Positions 17,265 through 26,339 of a DNA stretch of 64,000 nt are shown in pieces. Below the pieces are notes generated by a model. The model did no database searches. It was not told where the DNA came from and saw only the letters and a list, made by a program, of their open reading frames with translations. Numbering within the stretch: the stretch's first letter is position 1; every line of letters starts with the position of its first letter. This stretch comes from Litorimonas sp. (lineage in GTDB: Bacteria > Pseudomonadota > Alphaproteobacteria > Caulobacterales > Maricaulaceae). The translations under genes were made by a program, and so were the position numbers. The stretch is from assembly GCA_029936425.1 (NCBI GenBank), contig JAPYSU010000001.1, positions 201,425-265,424 on the forward strand. The letters run 5' to 3'.

Positions 17265-17924
17265 ATGGCGTTAAATCTCAACAATCGGGCTGACAGAAAA
17301 CGCGCTAATCGCGAAGCGCTCTGGGGCGATCACGGATTTCTGCGGCTCTGGCTCCATAACCACCATCATATCGGCGGCGGCATGCACCGCGCCGTGCAGC
17401 CAAATGCCAAGCGCGTGGCCAAGCTCGCCGAGATGGGGATAAAAACCATTATCAACCTGCGCGGGGAAAGCCCGAAAGGCTTTTATTGGCTGGAACGCGA
17501 AGCCTGCGAAAAACACGGCATCCGCCTCATCGATTTTCGTATGTATAGCCGCGACGTCCATAGCGTCACCCGGCTTAAAGGCGCGCGCGACCTGTTTAAG
17601 CGCATAGACTACCCCGCCCTCATGCACTGTAAATCCGGCGCCGACCGCGCGGGGATGATGGCCGTCCTCTACCGCCACTTCGTCATGGGCGACACTATCG
17701 CCGAGGCCGTCCACCAGCTCGACCTGAAATACGGCCATATCAAACAGGGCAAGACAGGCATGCTCGACTTCTTCTTTGAGGAGTATCTGACCTATAACGC
17801 CCACACCCCGATAGACTTCATGGACTGGGTCGAGAGGGTCTATGACGCGGCGGACGTGAAAGCGCGGTTCAAGGCGGGAAAGGTCGGCAGCGCGGTGACG
17901 GAAGGGGTGCTTAGGCGGGAGTAG
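17265..17924 (+). CDS. dual-specificity/tyrosine phosphatase-like protein
   Basis: From ATG 17265 (preceded by TAGGT) this is 219 residues. It has the cysteine phosphatase signature HCKSGADRAG (C-x5-R) at about 120, preceded by TIINLRGESPKGFYWLEREAC, the Asp-bearing region DFRMYSRDVHS and a long helical tail. Such small phosphatases near lipid A genes sometimes dephosphorylate lipids or polyphosphates, but the substrate here is unknown. It diverges from the DUF374 gene, with start codons only 27 bp apart. An upstream GTG at 17229 would overlap the divergent gene and is less likely. Confidence 0.8.
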   Translation: MALNLNNRADRKRANREALWGDHGFLRLWLHNHHHIGGGMHRAVQPNAKRVAKLAEMGIKTIINLRGESPKGFYWLEREACEKHGIRLIDFRMYSRDVHSVTRLKGARDLFKRIDYPALMHCKSGADRAGMMAVLYRHFVMGDTIAEAVHQLDLKYGHIKQGKTGMLDFFFEEYLTYNAHTPIDFMDWVERVYDAADVKARFKAGKVGSAVTEGVLRRE

Positions 17925-18075
17925 GGGTGCTAAAGAAACATTGGGAATATTTTCAAACTATAATCGGATAATTAGGCGCGGTACATCAAACGCAGAGTAA
18001 CGCCTATCAAACACCTTGCATATATCGATGCCGTATGATAGCAAATGACAGTATATGATGGTATAAAGGTGAGTT

Positions 18076-20064
18076 ATGACCCAAGAATGGATGTCCGTGG
18101 ATGAAACCACTCAATATTTACAGATGGGGAAGACTGCCCTCTATGAGTTGGCCAGAGAGGGACGTATACCATCCAATAAAATCGGTACGAAATGGCTATT
18201 TAATCGCAATGACCTGGATGCTTGGGTGCGGTCAAACATTCCCTTGGAAGAATTTTTTACTAAATCTCCAGCCCATATCGATGAAAATTTGCAATTACGT
18301 GAGCCTCAGATTGAGGCTTATTTGAAAGCTTATGAATACTTTCGTGCTGGCGGGAAAACAGCTGTTATTCAAATACCTGTCGGATGCGGAAAATCCGGAA
18401 TAGCTGCCATAATTCCATTCGGTATAGCAGAAGGTCGAGTTTTAATAGTTGCACCCAATTTGACCATCAAAGAAGGCCTGTTTGAGTCCTTTGATGTTAC
18501 CAACAGGCAAAAATGTTTCTGGCGCAAACGTGGCGTTTTAACTGATGAGGTAATGATTGGTGGGCCCTTTGCGACAACCCTAGACACCGGAAACATCACA
18601 GTATGTGAAAAGTCCCACATTATTATTTCCAACGTTCAGCAATTATCTACAAATCCAGACAAATGGCTACGTAAATTTCCAAAAGACTTTTTTGATCTAA
18701 TTATTGTAGATGAAGCTCATCATGCACCAGCAAAAAGCTGGAAGCAGGTGTTAAACCATTTCTCCGATGCAAAAGTTTTAAATATGACAGCCACCCCTTT
18801 TCGAGGGGATGGACAAGAAATTGATGGGGAACTTATCTACAGGTATCCGTTTAAAAAGGCGACACAGAAGGGATACATCAAACGAATAACGGCCTCATAT
18901 GCAGCACCAAGTGAATTAGAGTTTACCGTCAAGGGTGAGACTAAAGTATATTCGTTGGAAGCCGTGCTCAAGATGAAAGAAAAGGATTGGTTCAGCCGTG
19001 GCGTAGCTCTTTCAGAGCCTTGCAATCAGACAATCGTGGATAATAGCTTGCAAAAGTTGGAACAGTTGCGCGAGACAGGTACGGCGCACCAGTTGATTGC
19101 TGTTGCGTGCAGTGTGGATCATGCAAAAAAAATTACAGCTCTATATAACGCTCGAGGATTCAAAACTGATTTGATATTCAGCGCAATGGACGAAGACAAA
19201 AAGGCTGCGGTTAAACGTAAGCTAAAAAGTGGCGAGTTGGACTGCATAGTTCAGGTTCAAATGTTAGGTGAAGGGTTTGATCATCCAAAACTTAGTGTCG
19301 CGGCGATATTCCGTCCGTTCAGAACATTGGCACCTTACATTCAATTTGTGGGCAGGGTTTTGCGGGTTATTGTTCAAAATGTTCCCGGGCATCCTGATAA
19401 TTATGGGCACGTTGTTACTCATGCTGGAATGAACTTAGATGAACGCCTTAAAGAATTTCATTTATTTGAAAGTGATGATAAAAAATTCTGGGACGAGTTG
19501 ATTAGTGGAAAAGAGCCTCCCTTACCTAATGATGTGCTTGATGGTTCAGCCAGAATGAAAATCTCCGAACCTGGTGTTGTAAATTATGAGATTGTCGGCT
19601 CATTGATTGAAGAGAATTTTACTTCAGACGAAGATAAAGACATCATCCAAGAACTTAGGGAAAAGCTTGAGTCATTAGGGTTGGACCCTGACAAAGCCAA
19701 TGAGCTCCTAATCGATAGGCCAGATAATCGAAAAACTTCTCCAGCTGCTCAACCATATCAAGTTCTCCCACAGCGCGAATGGGAAATGAGAAAAAAAGGC
19801 CTTAACCAACAAGTCAATCGGGCAGCAAACATATTAAATAATCGATTGGACGTAACCCGATCTGGGCGTGACCTGGTAAAGCTTGGGGTGCCCGCTTCTA
19901 ACAACTTTATTGCCAGTATCGCCCTGATAAACAAGGAGGTAAAAAAGCGAAACCCCAAACCGCGCAAGGATTGGAGTACCGAAGAGTTTGAAAATGCGAC
20001 GAGTTCTCTTGAGGAAATACTAAACCAATTAACGACGAGATTCAAAGGACTGTTAAATGGCTAA
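18076..20064 (+). CDS. HTH-DEAD/DEAH helicase fusion (ResIII-like), candidate defence gene
   Basis: A 662-residue fusion. Residues 4-55 form an excisionase/MerR-like helix-turn-helix (MSVDETTQYLQMGKTALYEL, then KWLFNRNDLDAWV). An SF2 helicase/translocase core follows: Walker A PVGCGKSG at 101-108, DEAHH at 212-216, TATPFR at 238-243, GEGFD at 398-402 and QFVGRVLR at 423-430. The C-terminal roughly 150 residues are charged and helical. The core resembles type III restriction/ResIII helicases, but no nuclease or methylase domain is visible. The locus is A+T-rich, lies alone between core genes, and is coupled to two small downstream genes. A role in DNA sensing or anti-phage defence is inference. 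Confidence 0.75.
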   Translation: MTQEWMSVDETTQYLQMGKTALYELAREGRIPSNKIGTKWLFNRNDLDAWVRSNIPLEEFFTKSPAHIDENLQLREPQIEAYLKAYEYFRAGGKTAVIQIPVGCGKSGIAAIIPFGIAEGRVLIVAPNLTIKEGLFESFDVTNRQKCFWRKRGVLTDEVMIGGPFATTLDTGNITVCEKSHIIISNVQQLSTNPDKWLRKFPKDFFDLIIVDEAHHAPAKSWKQVLNHFSDAKVLNMTATPFRGDGQEIDGELIYRYPFKKATQKGYIKRITASYAAPSELEFTVKGETKVYSLEAVLKMKEKDWFSRGVALSEPCNQTIVDNSLQKLEQLRETGTAHQLIAVACSVDHAKKITALYNARGFKTDLIFSAMDEDKKAAVKRKLKSGELDCIVQVQMLGEGFDHPKLSVAAIFRPFRTLAPYIQFVGRVLRVIVQNVPGHPDNYGHVVTHAGMNLDERLKEFHLFESDDKKFWDELISGKEPPLPNDVLDGSARMKISEPGVVNYEIVGSLIEENFTSDEDKDIIQELREKLESLGLDPDKANELLIDRPDNRKTSPAAQPYQVLPQREWEMRKKGLNQQVNRAANILNNRLDVTRSGRDLVKLGVPASNNFIASIALINKEVKKRNPKPRKDWSTEEFENATSSLEEILNQLTTRFKGLLNG

Positions 20065-20311
20065 ACCGAAAGGCAAAACACCGTCATTTATGTCAATGTC
20101 CACAGGCAAACCTAGTAGACATATTTGCGGTAAAACAACGGCCTGTACACGATGCAAGGAACCAATACCGAAAGGTGGACATTGTTTTAAAATACCAAAA
20201 TTAAGAAATGGGTTCACTGCAAAACCAGTTCATTGCGATAAATGTGTGGCCCTTATTGTTGAACAAACGAAATCAGATTTAGCCACAGTAGAAAATCAAC
20301 TTAACAATTAA
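20057..20311 (+). CDS. small zinc-ribbon-like protein
   Basis: An 84-residue protein starting at ATG 20057, overlapping the helicase stop by 8 bp. Cys residues occur as CTRCKEPIPKGGHC and HCDKC, a CxxC...C...CxxC arrangement suggesting a treble-clef or zinc-ribbon fold of the kind found in HNH/PARP-like fingers, but no HNH catalytic triad is evident. The overlap implies a functional link to the helicase. I cannot name the family. Confidence 0.6.
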   Translation: MAKPKGKTPSFMSMSTGKPSRHICGKTTACTRCKEPIPKGGHCFKIPKLRNGFTAKPVHCDKCVALIVEQTKSDLATVENQLNN

Positions 20312-20328
20312 CTTTATTGGAGCCAGTT

Positions 20329-20595
20329 TTGCCTAAACGTCAAATTCCCCCGTTTTACCTAGCTGTGATTTGTGAAGCAGCTGAACTATTTTGCATTAAG
20401 GGTCCCATTACCGATGATTCTGTTGAAACCAATGAAATTGGTCAGATGGCTGGAGACGGATTTAGCATACGATGCTTTACTTGTGGCGAAGGAACACGAG
20501 AGATGAGTAGAGATGCGGTCTTAGGCATTTATCCAGATTATCAAGAAGTCACATACTCTAAAATCATAAGTGCCGCGGGAAAGACTAAGAAATGA
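20329..20595 (+). CDS. small unknown protein of the helicase cassette
   Basis: An 88-residue protein from TTG 20329, which has GGAG six bases upstream; a TTG at 20317 lacks a ribosome site. It has FSIRCFTCGEGTREMSRD, one CxxC pair, in an otherwise mixed fold with IPPFYLAVICEAAELFC near the start. It is probably the last gene of the three-gene unit, 17 bp after the zinc-ribbon gene. Function unknown. Confidence 0.5.
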   Translation: MPKRQIPPFYLAVICEAAELFCIKGPITDDSVETNEIGQMAGDGFSIRCFTCGEGTREMSRDAVLGIYPDYQEVTYSKIISAAGKTKK

Positions 20596-20776
20596 GATGC
20601 TGGCGATAAGTCTATTTACTTGGCTAACGTGCGGTTTGAGGATTATTCCCGCTTTAGATTCTGATAACCCCCCTGTTTCGAAAAGAAACTCAAAATTCTA
20701 ATCCTCACTTTCTATTTTGCCTCTATATTCAGAGAGTTGTAATTGACGAAGCTCTCCAAGTTTTTGGGCTTCGGCT

Positions 20777-20841
20777 TTGCAATTTTGGTTCGGGCCGGAC
20801 ATCGATTTTATCGATGTCTGTCTCGGCCAAACTAAAATTGT
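20777..20841. other. long imperfect hairpin
   Basis: CAATTTTGGTT... at about 20779 pairs with ...AAACTAAAATTG ending at 20840 through a stem that also includes ACATCGAT facing ATCGATGT. The stem is roughly 27 bp with a few bulges and a three-base loop. No T-run follows on either strand, so it is not a standard terminator. Confidence 0.6.
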
Positions 20842-21260
20842 TCCTTCGGGCGCAGGACAGGTGAGACGTCATCACTGGTTCGGGGGACGGCGAGGTTGAG
20901 CATCTGCCTGTTGACGCGGGCGGACTGTGCCGGGCCACCGAGAACGCGTTAGCCTGCCTACCGCGCCCAGAAGCTGCAAACGGCTTCCTCCCGGCGTGAC
21001 TGTGGGAGCCATGTAAGAGGCCGTTCCGGTTCCAATCGCTGCCGCGGGGCTCGGGCCTTTGCGAAACATTATCTATTTTCGGTCTCCGGCAGGGGGCCGA
21101 CCCCGCGGGCTGTCCTACATTTTTTGTGGCAGGTTGCCGCCCACTAACCCAAGCTGCGTTGGGGTGGGCGTTAGGATCCAAAGCTGTTCCCGCGATGGGC
21201 AGTAGGAAAGGGCGCTTGGGCGATGCACAATTCAGACACTGCGGTTGCATCTTCCTCTTC

Positions 21261-21416
21261 CGTCATTCCCCGCCTCCGAGCGGGGAATCCATGCGGTGAA
21301 GGCGCGGCGAGTGTGAAGTTAGTTAATTTTGAAAACGGGCCGATGAGAGCCAATGCAAAATTATCCAAAGCGGAAAAGGAATCGTATGGATTCCCTGGTC
21401 GAGCCAGGGAATGACG
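21261..21416. repeat. dispersed palindromic repeat pair (CGTCATTCCC class)
   Basis: Arm 21261-21291 (starting CGTCATTCCCCGC) and arm 21386-21416 (ending CCAGGGAATGACG) form terminal inverted repeats, each an internal hairpin, around about 95 bp of A-richer sequence. This is the same architecture as the element at 1549-1673. Confidence 0.7.
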
Positions 21417-21498
21417 ATTGGGGAGGGCTCCCAACCTCTCGATCTTCCGGGTTCGCTTCGCGCCCCGGAAAGACAGGAAAAGTGGGCGATCCTCTCCC

Positions 21499-21635
21499 TT
21501 GTCATACCGACGCGACCCTCGGGTCGCCCGGTATAAGTGCCTTGGCGGTTCAGCGAAAAACGTCTTCTACGGATCAAGACGCCAAGCCTAAGGCACTTGC
21601 ACCGGGCAGGTTTCGCCTGCGTCGGTGTAACTAAG
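21499..21635. repeat. second palindromic repeat pair (TTGTCATACCGACGC class)
   Basis: The left arm TTGTCATACCGACGCGACC (from 21499) with GTATAAGTGCCTT faces the right arm AAGGCACTTGCACCGGGCAG ending near 21635 with GTCGGTGTAACTAAG. AGTGCCTT/AAGGCACT and ACCGACGC/GCGTCGGT pair across a spacer of about 60 bp. It abuts another small hairpin (21441-21471). Confidence 0.65.
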
Positions 21636-21753
21636 GATTAAGAAAAGTCGCCTGCATCCTTACTACCTCTGCTTCGCAGAGCCGCGTTCGGATGATTTGG
21701 TTGACATCCCCTCTCGAAATGGTCTGATAACATCTAAAGCAAAAGGACGGATT

Positions 21754-22506
21754 ATGAGCGAGTTATTTCTGGATTGTTACAAGATCATGGACCCCGCGCC
21801 CGAGATTATTGCCGGGCGGTCTCGGCGGGCGTGGATGGACGGGTTTCCCGATCGCCATGCCTATCGCTGCCTGCCGCTGACCATGGCCAATTCGACCGGG
21901 TGGGAATTGCTCTGCCCGTTTGACGTCACGCTGGAATGGGATGGCGGGCCGAGCGCCGACGCGCTCAAGGTCACGGGCAATGGGCCGCCCGACATGATCA
22001 AGGGGTTTGCGCTGTCGCATTTTACCATGGGCATTATCACTTTTTACACCGGGCATCTTTTCCGCACGCCGCCGGGCTGGGCCGTGCTCTGCAGCGGGCC
22101 GCCCAATCAGCCGAAACACGGCATTGGGCCGCTCTCGGCCCTCGTCGAGACGGATTGGCTGCCCTATCCCTTCACCATGAACTGGCAAATGACCGCGCCG
22201 GGGAAGGTGAGTTTTAAAAAGGGCGAGCCGTTCTGTTTTATCACATTGATCCCGCATCACGAGCTGGAGTCCATTCAGCCGCGGATCAAGGACATGGAGT
22301 CGGACTTTAAACTCAAACGCGATTTCAAGGATTGGCAGAGCTCGCGGTCGGAGTTTTTGGACCGCCTCGAAAAACGCGAAGGCAAGGCGGTGGCCGAAAA
22401 ATGGCAGCGTCTCTATATGCGCGGGGAAATGGCCAGCGGCGAAAAGGGCCCGCCCTCGCATCTGACCAAGCGGCGTCTGAAAAACCCGAAACCGGAAGAG
22501 AAATAA
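21754..22506 (+). CDS. DUF6065 family protein
   Basis: From ATG 21754 (AAAGGACGG upstream) a 250-residue soluble protein. The Trp/Pro-rich core (CLPLTMANSTGWELLCPFDV, FTMGIITFYTGHLFRTPPGWAV, GPPNQPKHGIGPLSALVETDWLPYPF) matches the DUF6065 family as I know it. Biochemical function is unknown; the fold suggests a cupin- or dioxygenase-like beta structure, but I cannot support that. It stands alone and ends at a bidirectional terminator. Confidence 0.7.
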   Translation: MSELFLDCYKIMDPAPEIIAGRSRRAWMDGFPDRHAYRCLPLTMANSTGWELLCPFDVTLEWDGGPSADALKVTGNGPPDMIKGFALSHFTMGIITFYTGHLFRTPPGWAVLCSGPPNQPKHGIGPLSALVETDWLPYPFTMNWQMTAPGKVSFKKGEPFCFITLIPHHELESIQPRIKDMESDFKLKRDFKDWQSSRSEFLDRLEKREGKAVAEKWQRLYMRGEMASGEKGPPSHLTKRRLKNPKPEEK

Positions 22507-22527
22507 GTCCGAAAGACATTCAGGCCA

Positions 22528-22565
22528 TAAAAAAGCCGGACGCTTTCGCCTCCGGCTTTGATAAT
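22528..22565. terminator. bidirectional Rho-independent terminator
   Basis: AAAGCCGGA (22532-22540) pairs with TCCGGCTTT (22551-22559) with A and T runs on the outsides, between the convergent DUF6065 and putP genes. Confidence 0.85.
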
Positions 22566-22581
22566 TTAATTTGAGAGCGCG

Positions 22582-24144
22582 CTAGGCAGACGGATGTAAT
22601 TCGTCCTCAAGCGTGTCTTCCATCTCAATAAAGCCGAGCTCGACTTTCGGTTTGACGTCGCGGCCATAGAGACTGACCAGCACCGCCGCCACACTCGCTA
22701 TGATAAAGCCGGGCACGATTTCATATAGGTTCGCCGACAGGCTTTCTCCGCCAATCTCGACCGGCAGATAGAGCCAGAGCAGCACGGTCACCGCGCCGGC
22801 AATCATCCCGGCCAGCGCGCCGTCCCGGGTCATGCCGCGCCAGTAAAGGCTGAGAAGGAGAACCGGGCCAAAGGCCGCGCCAAATCCGGCCCAGGCATTG
22901 GACACAAGGGAGAGAATATTGCTGGAGCGGTCAAAGGCGAGCATAATCGCCACGAGAGAGACGAGGATCGTTGCGACCCGTCCGACCAGAACCAATTCCT
23001 TTTGGCTCGCATTTCGGCGGGCAAAGGTCTTGTAGAGGTCCTCGGTCAAGGAGCTGGACGAAACCAGAAGCTGAGAAGAGATGGTACTCATAATCGCCGC
23101 CAAAATCGCCGCCAGCAGGAAGCCGGAAATCAGGGGGTGGAAGAGCACCTGGCTCAGCAGAATGAAAATCGTCTCGGGGTCAAGCAGCGTTTCCTGCAGG
23201 TTGTTTTCCTGCACATAAGCGACGCCCATATAGCCGACTAGCACCGCGCCAATGACCGCAATCGTCATCCACGTCATGCCGATCCAGCGGGCAATGGCGA
23301 TATCCTTGACCGTGCGAATGGCCATGAACCGGACAATAATATGCGGTTGACCGAAATATCCCAGCCCCCAGGACAAAAGAGATATGAGGCCGAGGAAGGT
23401 CATATCATCCGTCCACCAAGAGAAAAACTGATCCCGCGCCGGTCCCGACGAGCCGTCCATATTAATGGCCGGGCCTGCCTGCGCGATACTGGCCTCCGCC
23501 CCGCTTAGTCCGCCAATACTGAAAAAGGCGATTATAGGCACCATAATCAGGGCCAGGAACATGATACAGCCCTGAACGAAGTCCGTCAGACTAACCGCCA
23601 GAAACCCGCCAATGACAGTATAGGCAAGAACAACCCCGGCCGTGAGGAAAAGTCCGTAGAAATAATTCAGGCCAAAGGCGCTCTCGAATAATTTACCACC
23701 CGCTACAATGCCGGCAGAGGTATAGAGCGTGAAGAAAATAACAATAACTAGCGCCGAGATAATCCGCAGGGCATGGGACTTGTCTTCAAATCGGTTTTCG
23801 AAAAAGTCTGGAATGGTAATCGAATCATTCGCCATTTCCGTATAAAGACGAAGACGCGGCGCCAGGAATTTGTAGTTTAAATAGGCTCCGATGGTCAGAC
23901 CTACGGCGATCCAGGCCGCGCTAATACCGCCAACATAAACGGCGCCGGGCAGGCCCATCAGCATCCAGCCGCTCATATCCGAGGCCCCGGCAGACAAGGC
24001 GCCAACGGCCGGGTGGAGTTTCCGCCCGCCAAGCATATATTCAGAAACATCGCTAGTTGAATTTTTATAGGCATATAGGCCGATCGCCATCATCAGGACG
24101 AAATAGGCTCCAAGCGAGATCATCTCGTAAAATTCAATTGCCAT
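22582..24144 (-). CDS. putP: sodium/proline symporter
   Basis: A 520-residue SSS-family (LeuT-fold) transporter with about 13 hydrophobic helices. Features match PutP: SEYMLGGRKLHPAVGALSAGASDMSGW near the start, YLNYKFLAPRLR, and GYFGQPHIIVRFMAI in the middle. It would take up proline with Na+, for nutrition or osmoprotection. It shares its strand with proA and proC and opens the proline block, but a 57-bp gap and a possible separate promoter precede it. Confidence 0.9.
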   Translation of the reverse strand: MAIEFYEMISLGAYFVLMMAIGLYAYKNSTSDVSEYMLGGRKLHPAVGALSAGASDMSGWMLMGLPGAVYVGGISAAWIAVGLTIGAYLNYKFLAPRLRLYTEMANDSITIPDFFENRFEDKSHALRIISALVIVIFFTLYTSAGIVAGGKLFESAFGLNYFYGLFLTAGVVLAYTVIGGFLAVSLTDFVQGCIMFLALIMVPIIAFFSIGGLSGAEASIAQAGPAINMDGSSGPARDQFFSWWTDDMTFLGLISLLSWGLGYFGQPHIIVRFMAIRTVKDIAIARWIGMTWMTIAVIGAVLVGYMGVAYVQENNLQETLLDPETIFILLSQVLFHPLISGFLLAAILAAIMSTISSQLLVSSSSLTEDLYKTFARRNASQKELVLVGRVATILVSLVAIMLAFDRSSNILSLVSNAWAGFGAAFGPVLLLSLYWRGMTRDGALAGMIAGAVTVLLWLYLPVEIGGESLSANLYEIVPGFIIASVAAVLVSLYGRDVKPKVELGFIEMEDTLEDELHPSA

Positions 24145-24201
24145 ATAAAATAACCCAGCCTCTAAAATTCATTTATGCGCGGACGATATAATCGCAAGAT
24201 C

Positions 24202-25464
24202 TTATGGACGCGTCTGCCCACTACCATGAACAAGATATTTGAAGCTTGTCAATTGCTCGAGACCCACAGGCCCGCGAGCGTGCATTTTACCTGTCGCAAT
24301 CCCGATCTCTGCGCCCATGCCGAATTCACCGCCATCGGAGAATTGTGTGGACGCGTTATGCATGACCACCGCGCTGTCTATCGCGCGAAGAAAATTCTCT
24401 GCCGTCGCATTGTCTTCGGTGATAATCGCATCTGTGTGACCCGAAGAATGCTCAGACACCCAGCGGATGGCTTCATTTGCATCATCTACAAGTTTTATCG
24501 AGGCGATCGTATCGAGATATTCCGTTGACCAATCTTCTTCGGTCGCTGCTTTGAGGCGAGAGTCGATCTTGACAGATTCTTCATCGCCGCGGAGTTCACA
24601 GCCTGGCATTTTGTCGATCAGTTTCGGGATAACATCTTTAGCGATGGAGCGGTCAATAACGATGCTCTCCGTCGCACCGCAAACGCCCGTGCGGCGCAAT
24701 TTGGCATTATTGACGATTTCAATGGCTTTTTCGATATCCGCGTCTTTGTGAATATAGCTGTGACAATTCCCGTCCAAATGCAGAAGCGTCGGGACTTTGG
24801 ATTTATTCCGTACAAGTTCGACCAAGCCTCGTCCGCCGCGGGGTATAACTAAATCGACATATTCATCCGCCTGTAAAAGGGCTGTGACCGCGTCTCGGTC
24901 TGTGGTGCCGACAGTTTGTACCACATGTTCAGGGAGGCCGGCCTTTGCTAAACCAGTTTGCATAGCTTCGACAATGATAGCTGTAGAATTCAGACTTTCA
25001 GAGCCGCCGCGTAAAATCACGGCATTCCCGGATTTGAGGCAGAGCGCGCTAGCGTCGGCCCCGACATTTGGCCGGGATTCATATATCATGCCGATTACGC
25101 CGATGGGAACGGCGACGCGTTCAATATTCAGACCATTTGGACGATCAAAATTTGCAAGTTTACGTCCAACAGGATCCGGCAATTCAGCAATTTGCTCCAA
25201 TGCGCTTGCGATACCTTCTATGCGGTCTTCAGTGAGCTTGAGGCGGTCAATAAATGAGTCGGGCTTTTTGCCCGCGACGCTATCCACGTCTTTTTTGTTT
25301 GCGGCGAGTAGGTCACTCATCCGGGCGCGTAGCGCGGCCGCAGATTCCTTAAGAGCTGTATTTTTTTGATCCGTTGAGGCAAGTGAAAGCGCCATGGCGG
25401 CTTTTTTCGCCTGTTGACCAAGTGTGTTGATATGTTCGGTCACGTCCATCTTTGTGATCGTCAT
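24202..25464 (-). CDS. proA: glutamate-5-semialdehyde dehydrogenase (gamma-glutamyl phosphate reductase)
   Basis: A 420-residue ProA, catalysing the NADPH reduction of gamma-glutamyl phosphate, step two of proline synthesis. The aldehyde dehydrogenase-type core shows VAVPIGVIGMIYESRPNVG, SGNAVILRGGSES, VIPRGGRGLV and the catalytic cysteine region RRTGVCGATES (the usual CNA reads CGA). It is downstream of proC by 50 bp on the same strand. Confidence 0.95.
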   Translation of the reverse strand: MTITKMDVTEHINTLGQQAKKAAMALSLASTDQKNTALKESAAALRARMSDLLAANKKDVDSVAGKKPDSFIDRLKLTEDRIEGIASALEQIAELPDPVGRKLANFDRPNGLNIERVAVPIGVIGMIYESRPNVGADASALCLKSGNAVILRGGSESLNSTAIIVEAMQTGLAKAGLPEHVVQTVGTTDRDAVTALLQADEYVDLVIPRGGRGLVELVRNKSKVPTLLHLDGNCHSYIHKDADIEKAIEIVNNAKLRRTGVCGATESIVIDRSIAKDVIPKLIDKMPGCELRGDEESVKIDSRLKAATEEDWSTEYLDTIASIKLVDDANEAIRWVSEHSSGHTDAIITEDNATAENFLRAIDSAVVMHNASTQFSDGGEFGMGAEIGIATGKMHARGPVGLEQLTSFKYLVHGSGQTRP

Positions 25465-25514
25465 TAAAAAATTCCTATTTAAAAATTATTTTGTGTCAGC
25501 TTAATTTAGATATT

Positions 25515-26315
25515 CTATCGAAGTTCAACTGCCCGATTATAGGCCGCATCCACTGTTGCTTTCAACTTCTTAGTTATAACGCCATCTTCGTTCAAAGCGT
25601 TCAGACCCGCTTCTGTCGTTCCGTTTTTACTGGTCACGTTATTGCGCAGGGTTTCTAAAGTCTCATCAGACCCTTGAGCCATCTCTATGGTACCCAAAAT
25701 TGTCCCGAGGACGAGATCACGGGCCTGTTCATTGGAGAAGCCAAGAGATTCAGCGGCTTCAACATAAGTGCGGGCGAACTCAAATACGTAACCCGGCCCG
25801 CTTCCGGCAACAGCCGTGATACGGTCAAGCCCGTCTTCACTGTCGACCCAAACACTCGTGCCAGCTAGTTCCATCATGTGTTCTAGGGTTTCACGCCATT
25901 GCTTGGATACCGCCTCGGTTGCGTAAAGACCGGCAACGCCTTTGCCAATCATGGAGGGCAAATTCGGCATAATACGGGCGACGCGGTCTGTTTCCATAAC
26001 CTTAGCGAGCCGCGTTCCTGAAAAACCGGCAGCCATAGACAAGACCAATCCGTTTTCCGTTAATCGTTTTGAATAAGTGGGGAGGACTTTTTCAATTAAT
26101 TGTGGTTTAATGGCGACGATGATCAAATCGAACATTTCATTCTTTAGAGCTTGCGGCTCTTTTAGAAGTCGCGCTCCATCCGGCAGGCTTTCTGCCATAG
26201 GGTCTACCACCGAGAAATCGAGTCGATCCGAGGTAATCCATTGTTCGAGCAAGGCGCCGCCCATTTTGCCGCAACCCACCATTAAAACTTTATGAGATGT
26301 TTGTTTGATAGCCAT
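25515..26315 (-). CDS. proC: pyrroline-5-carboxylate reductase
   Basis: A 266-residue ProC, the final NADPH step to proline. It has the N-terminal Rossmann motif VLMVGCGKMGGALLEQW, VAIKPQ, RIMPNLPSMIGKGVAGLY and the C-terminal signature region TSKNGTTEAGLNALNEDGV. The start ATG 26315 faces proB across a 188-bp divergent promoter region with two TTTG-N4-CAAA dyads. Confidence 0.95.
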   Translation of the reverse strand: MAIKQTSHKVLMVGCGKMGGALLEQWITSDRLDFSVVDPMAESLPDGARLLKEPQALKNEMFDLIIVAIKPQLIEKVLPTYSKRLTENGLVLSMAAGFSGTRLAKVMETDRVARIMPNLPSMIGKGVAGLYATEAVSKQWRETLEHMMELAGTSVWVDSEDGLDRITAVAGSGPGYVFEFARTYVEAAESLGFSNEQARDLVLGTILGTIEMAQGSDETLETLRNNVTSKNGTTEAGLNALNEDGVITKKLKATVDAAYNRAVELR

Positions 26316-26339
26316 TGAAATTATATAGGGACGATATTA

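Larger units (their letters stand above)
20596..21753. other. gene-free, GC-rich and repeat-rich stretch
   Basis: No convincing gene. From about 20850 to 21230 the sequence turns strikingly GC-rich after the A+T-rich cassette and keeps one minus frame open for 173 codons (20729-21250), but the predicted product is low-complexity in Arg, Ser and Pro with no motif, and all three minus frames look equally protein-like or poor. Several stems can be drawn, for example CGCCCAC near 21140 with GTGGGCG near 21162. I looked for tmRNA, RNase P, SRP RNA and B12-riboswitch signatures and found none that fit. Repeat pairs occupy 21261-21635. Confidence 0.5.

Noticed and set aside
20729..21250. 173-codon minus-strand frame in the GC-rich gap
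   Set aside because: Low-complexity product, no ribosome site, no family. Treated as non-coding.
20729..21250. tmRNA, RNase P RNA, SRP RNA or B12 riboswitch in the GC-rich gap
   Set aside because: No tag-peptide codons (Ala-Asn-Asp-Asn), no GGAAAGTCC-type P4 element, no GGTCAGGTCCGGAAGG-type SRP loop, and the GGAGACC similarity is at the wrong end for a B12 box.
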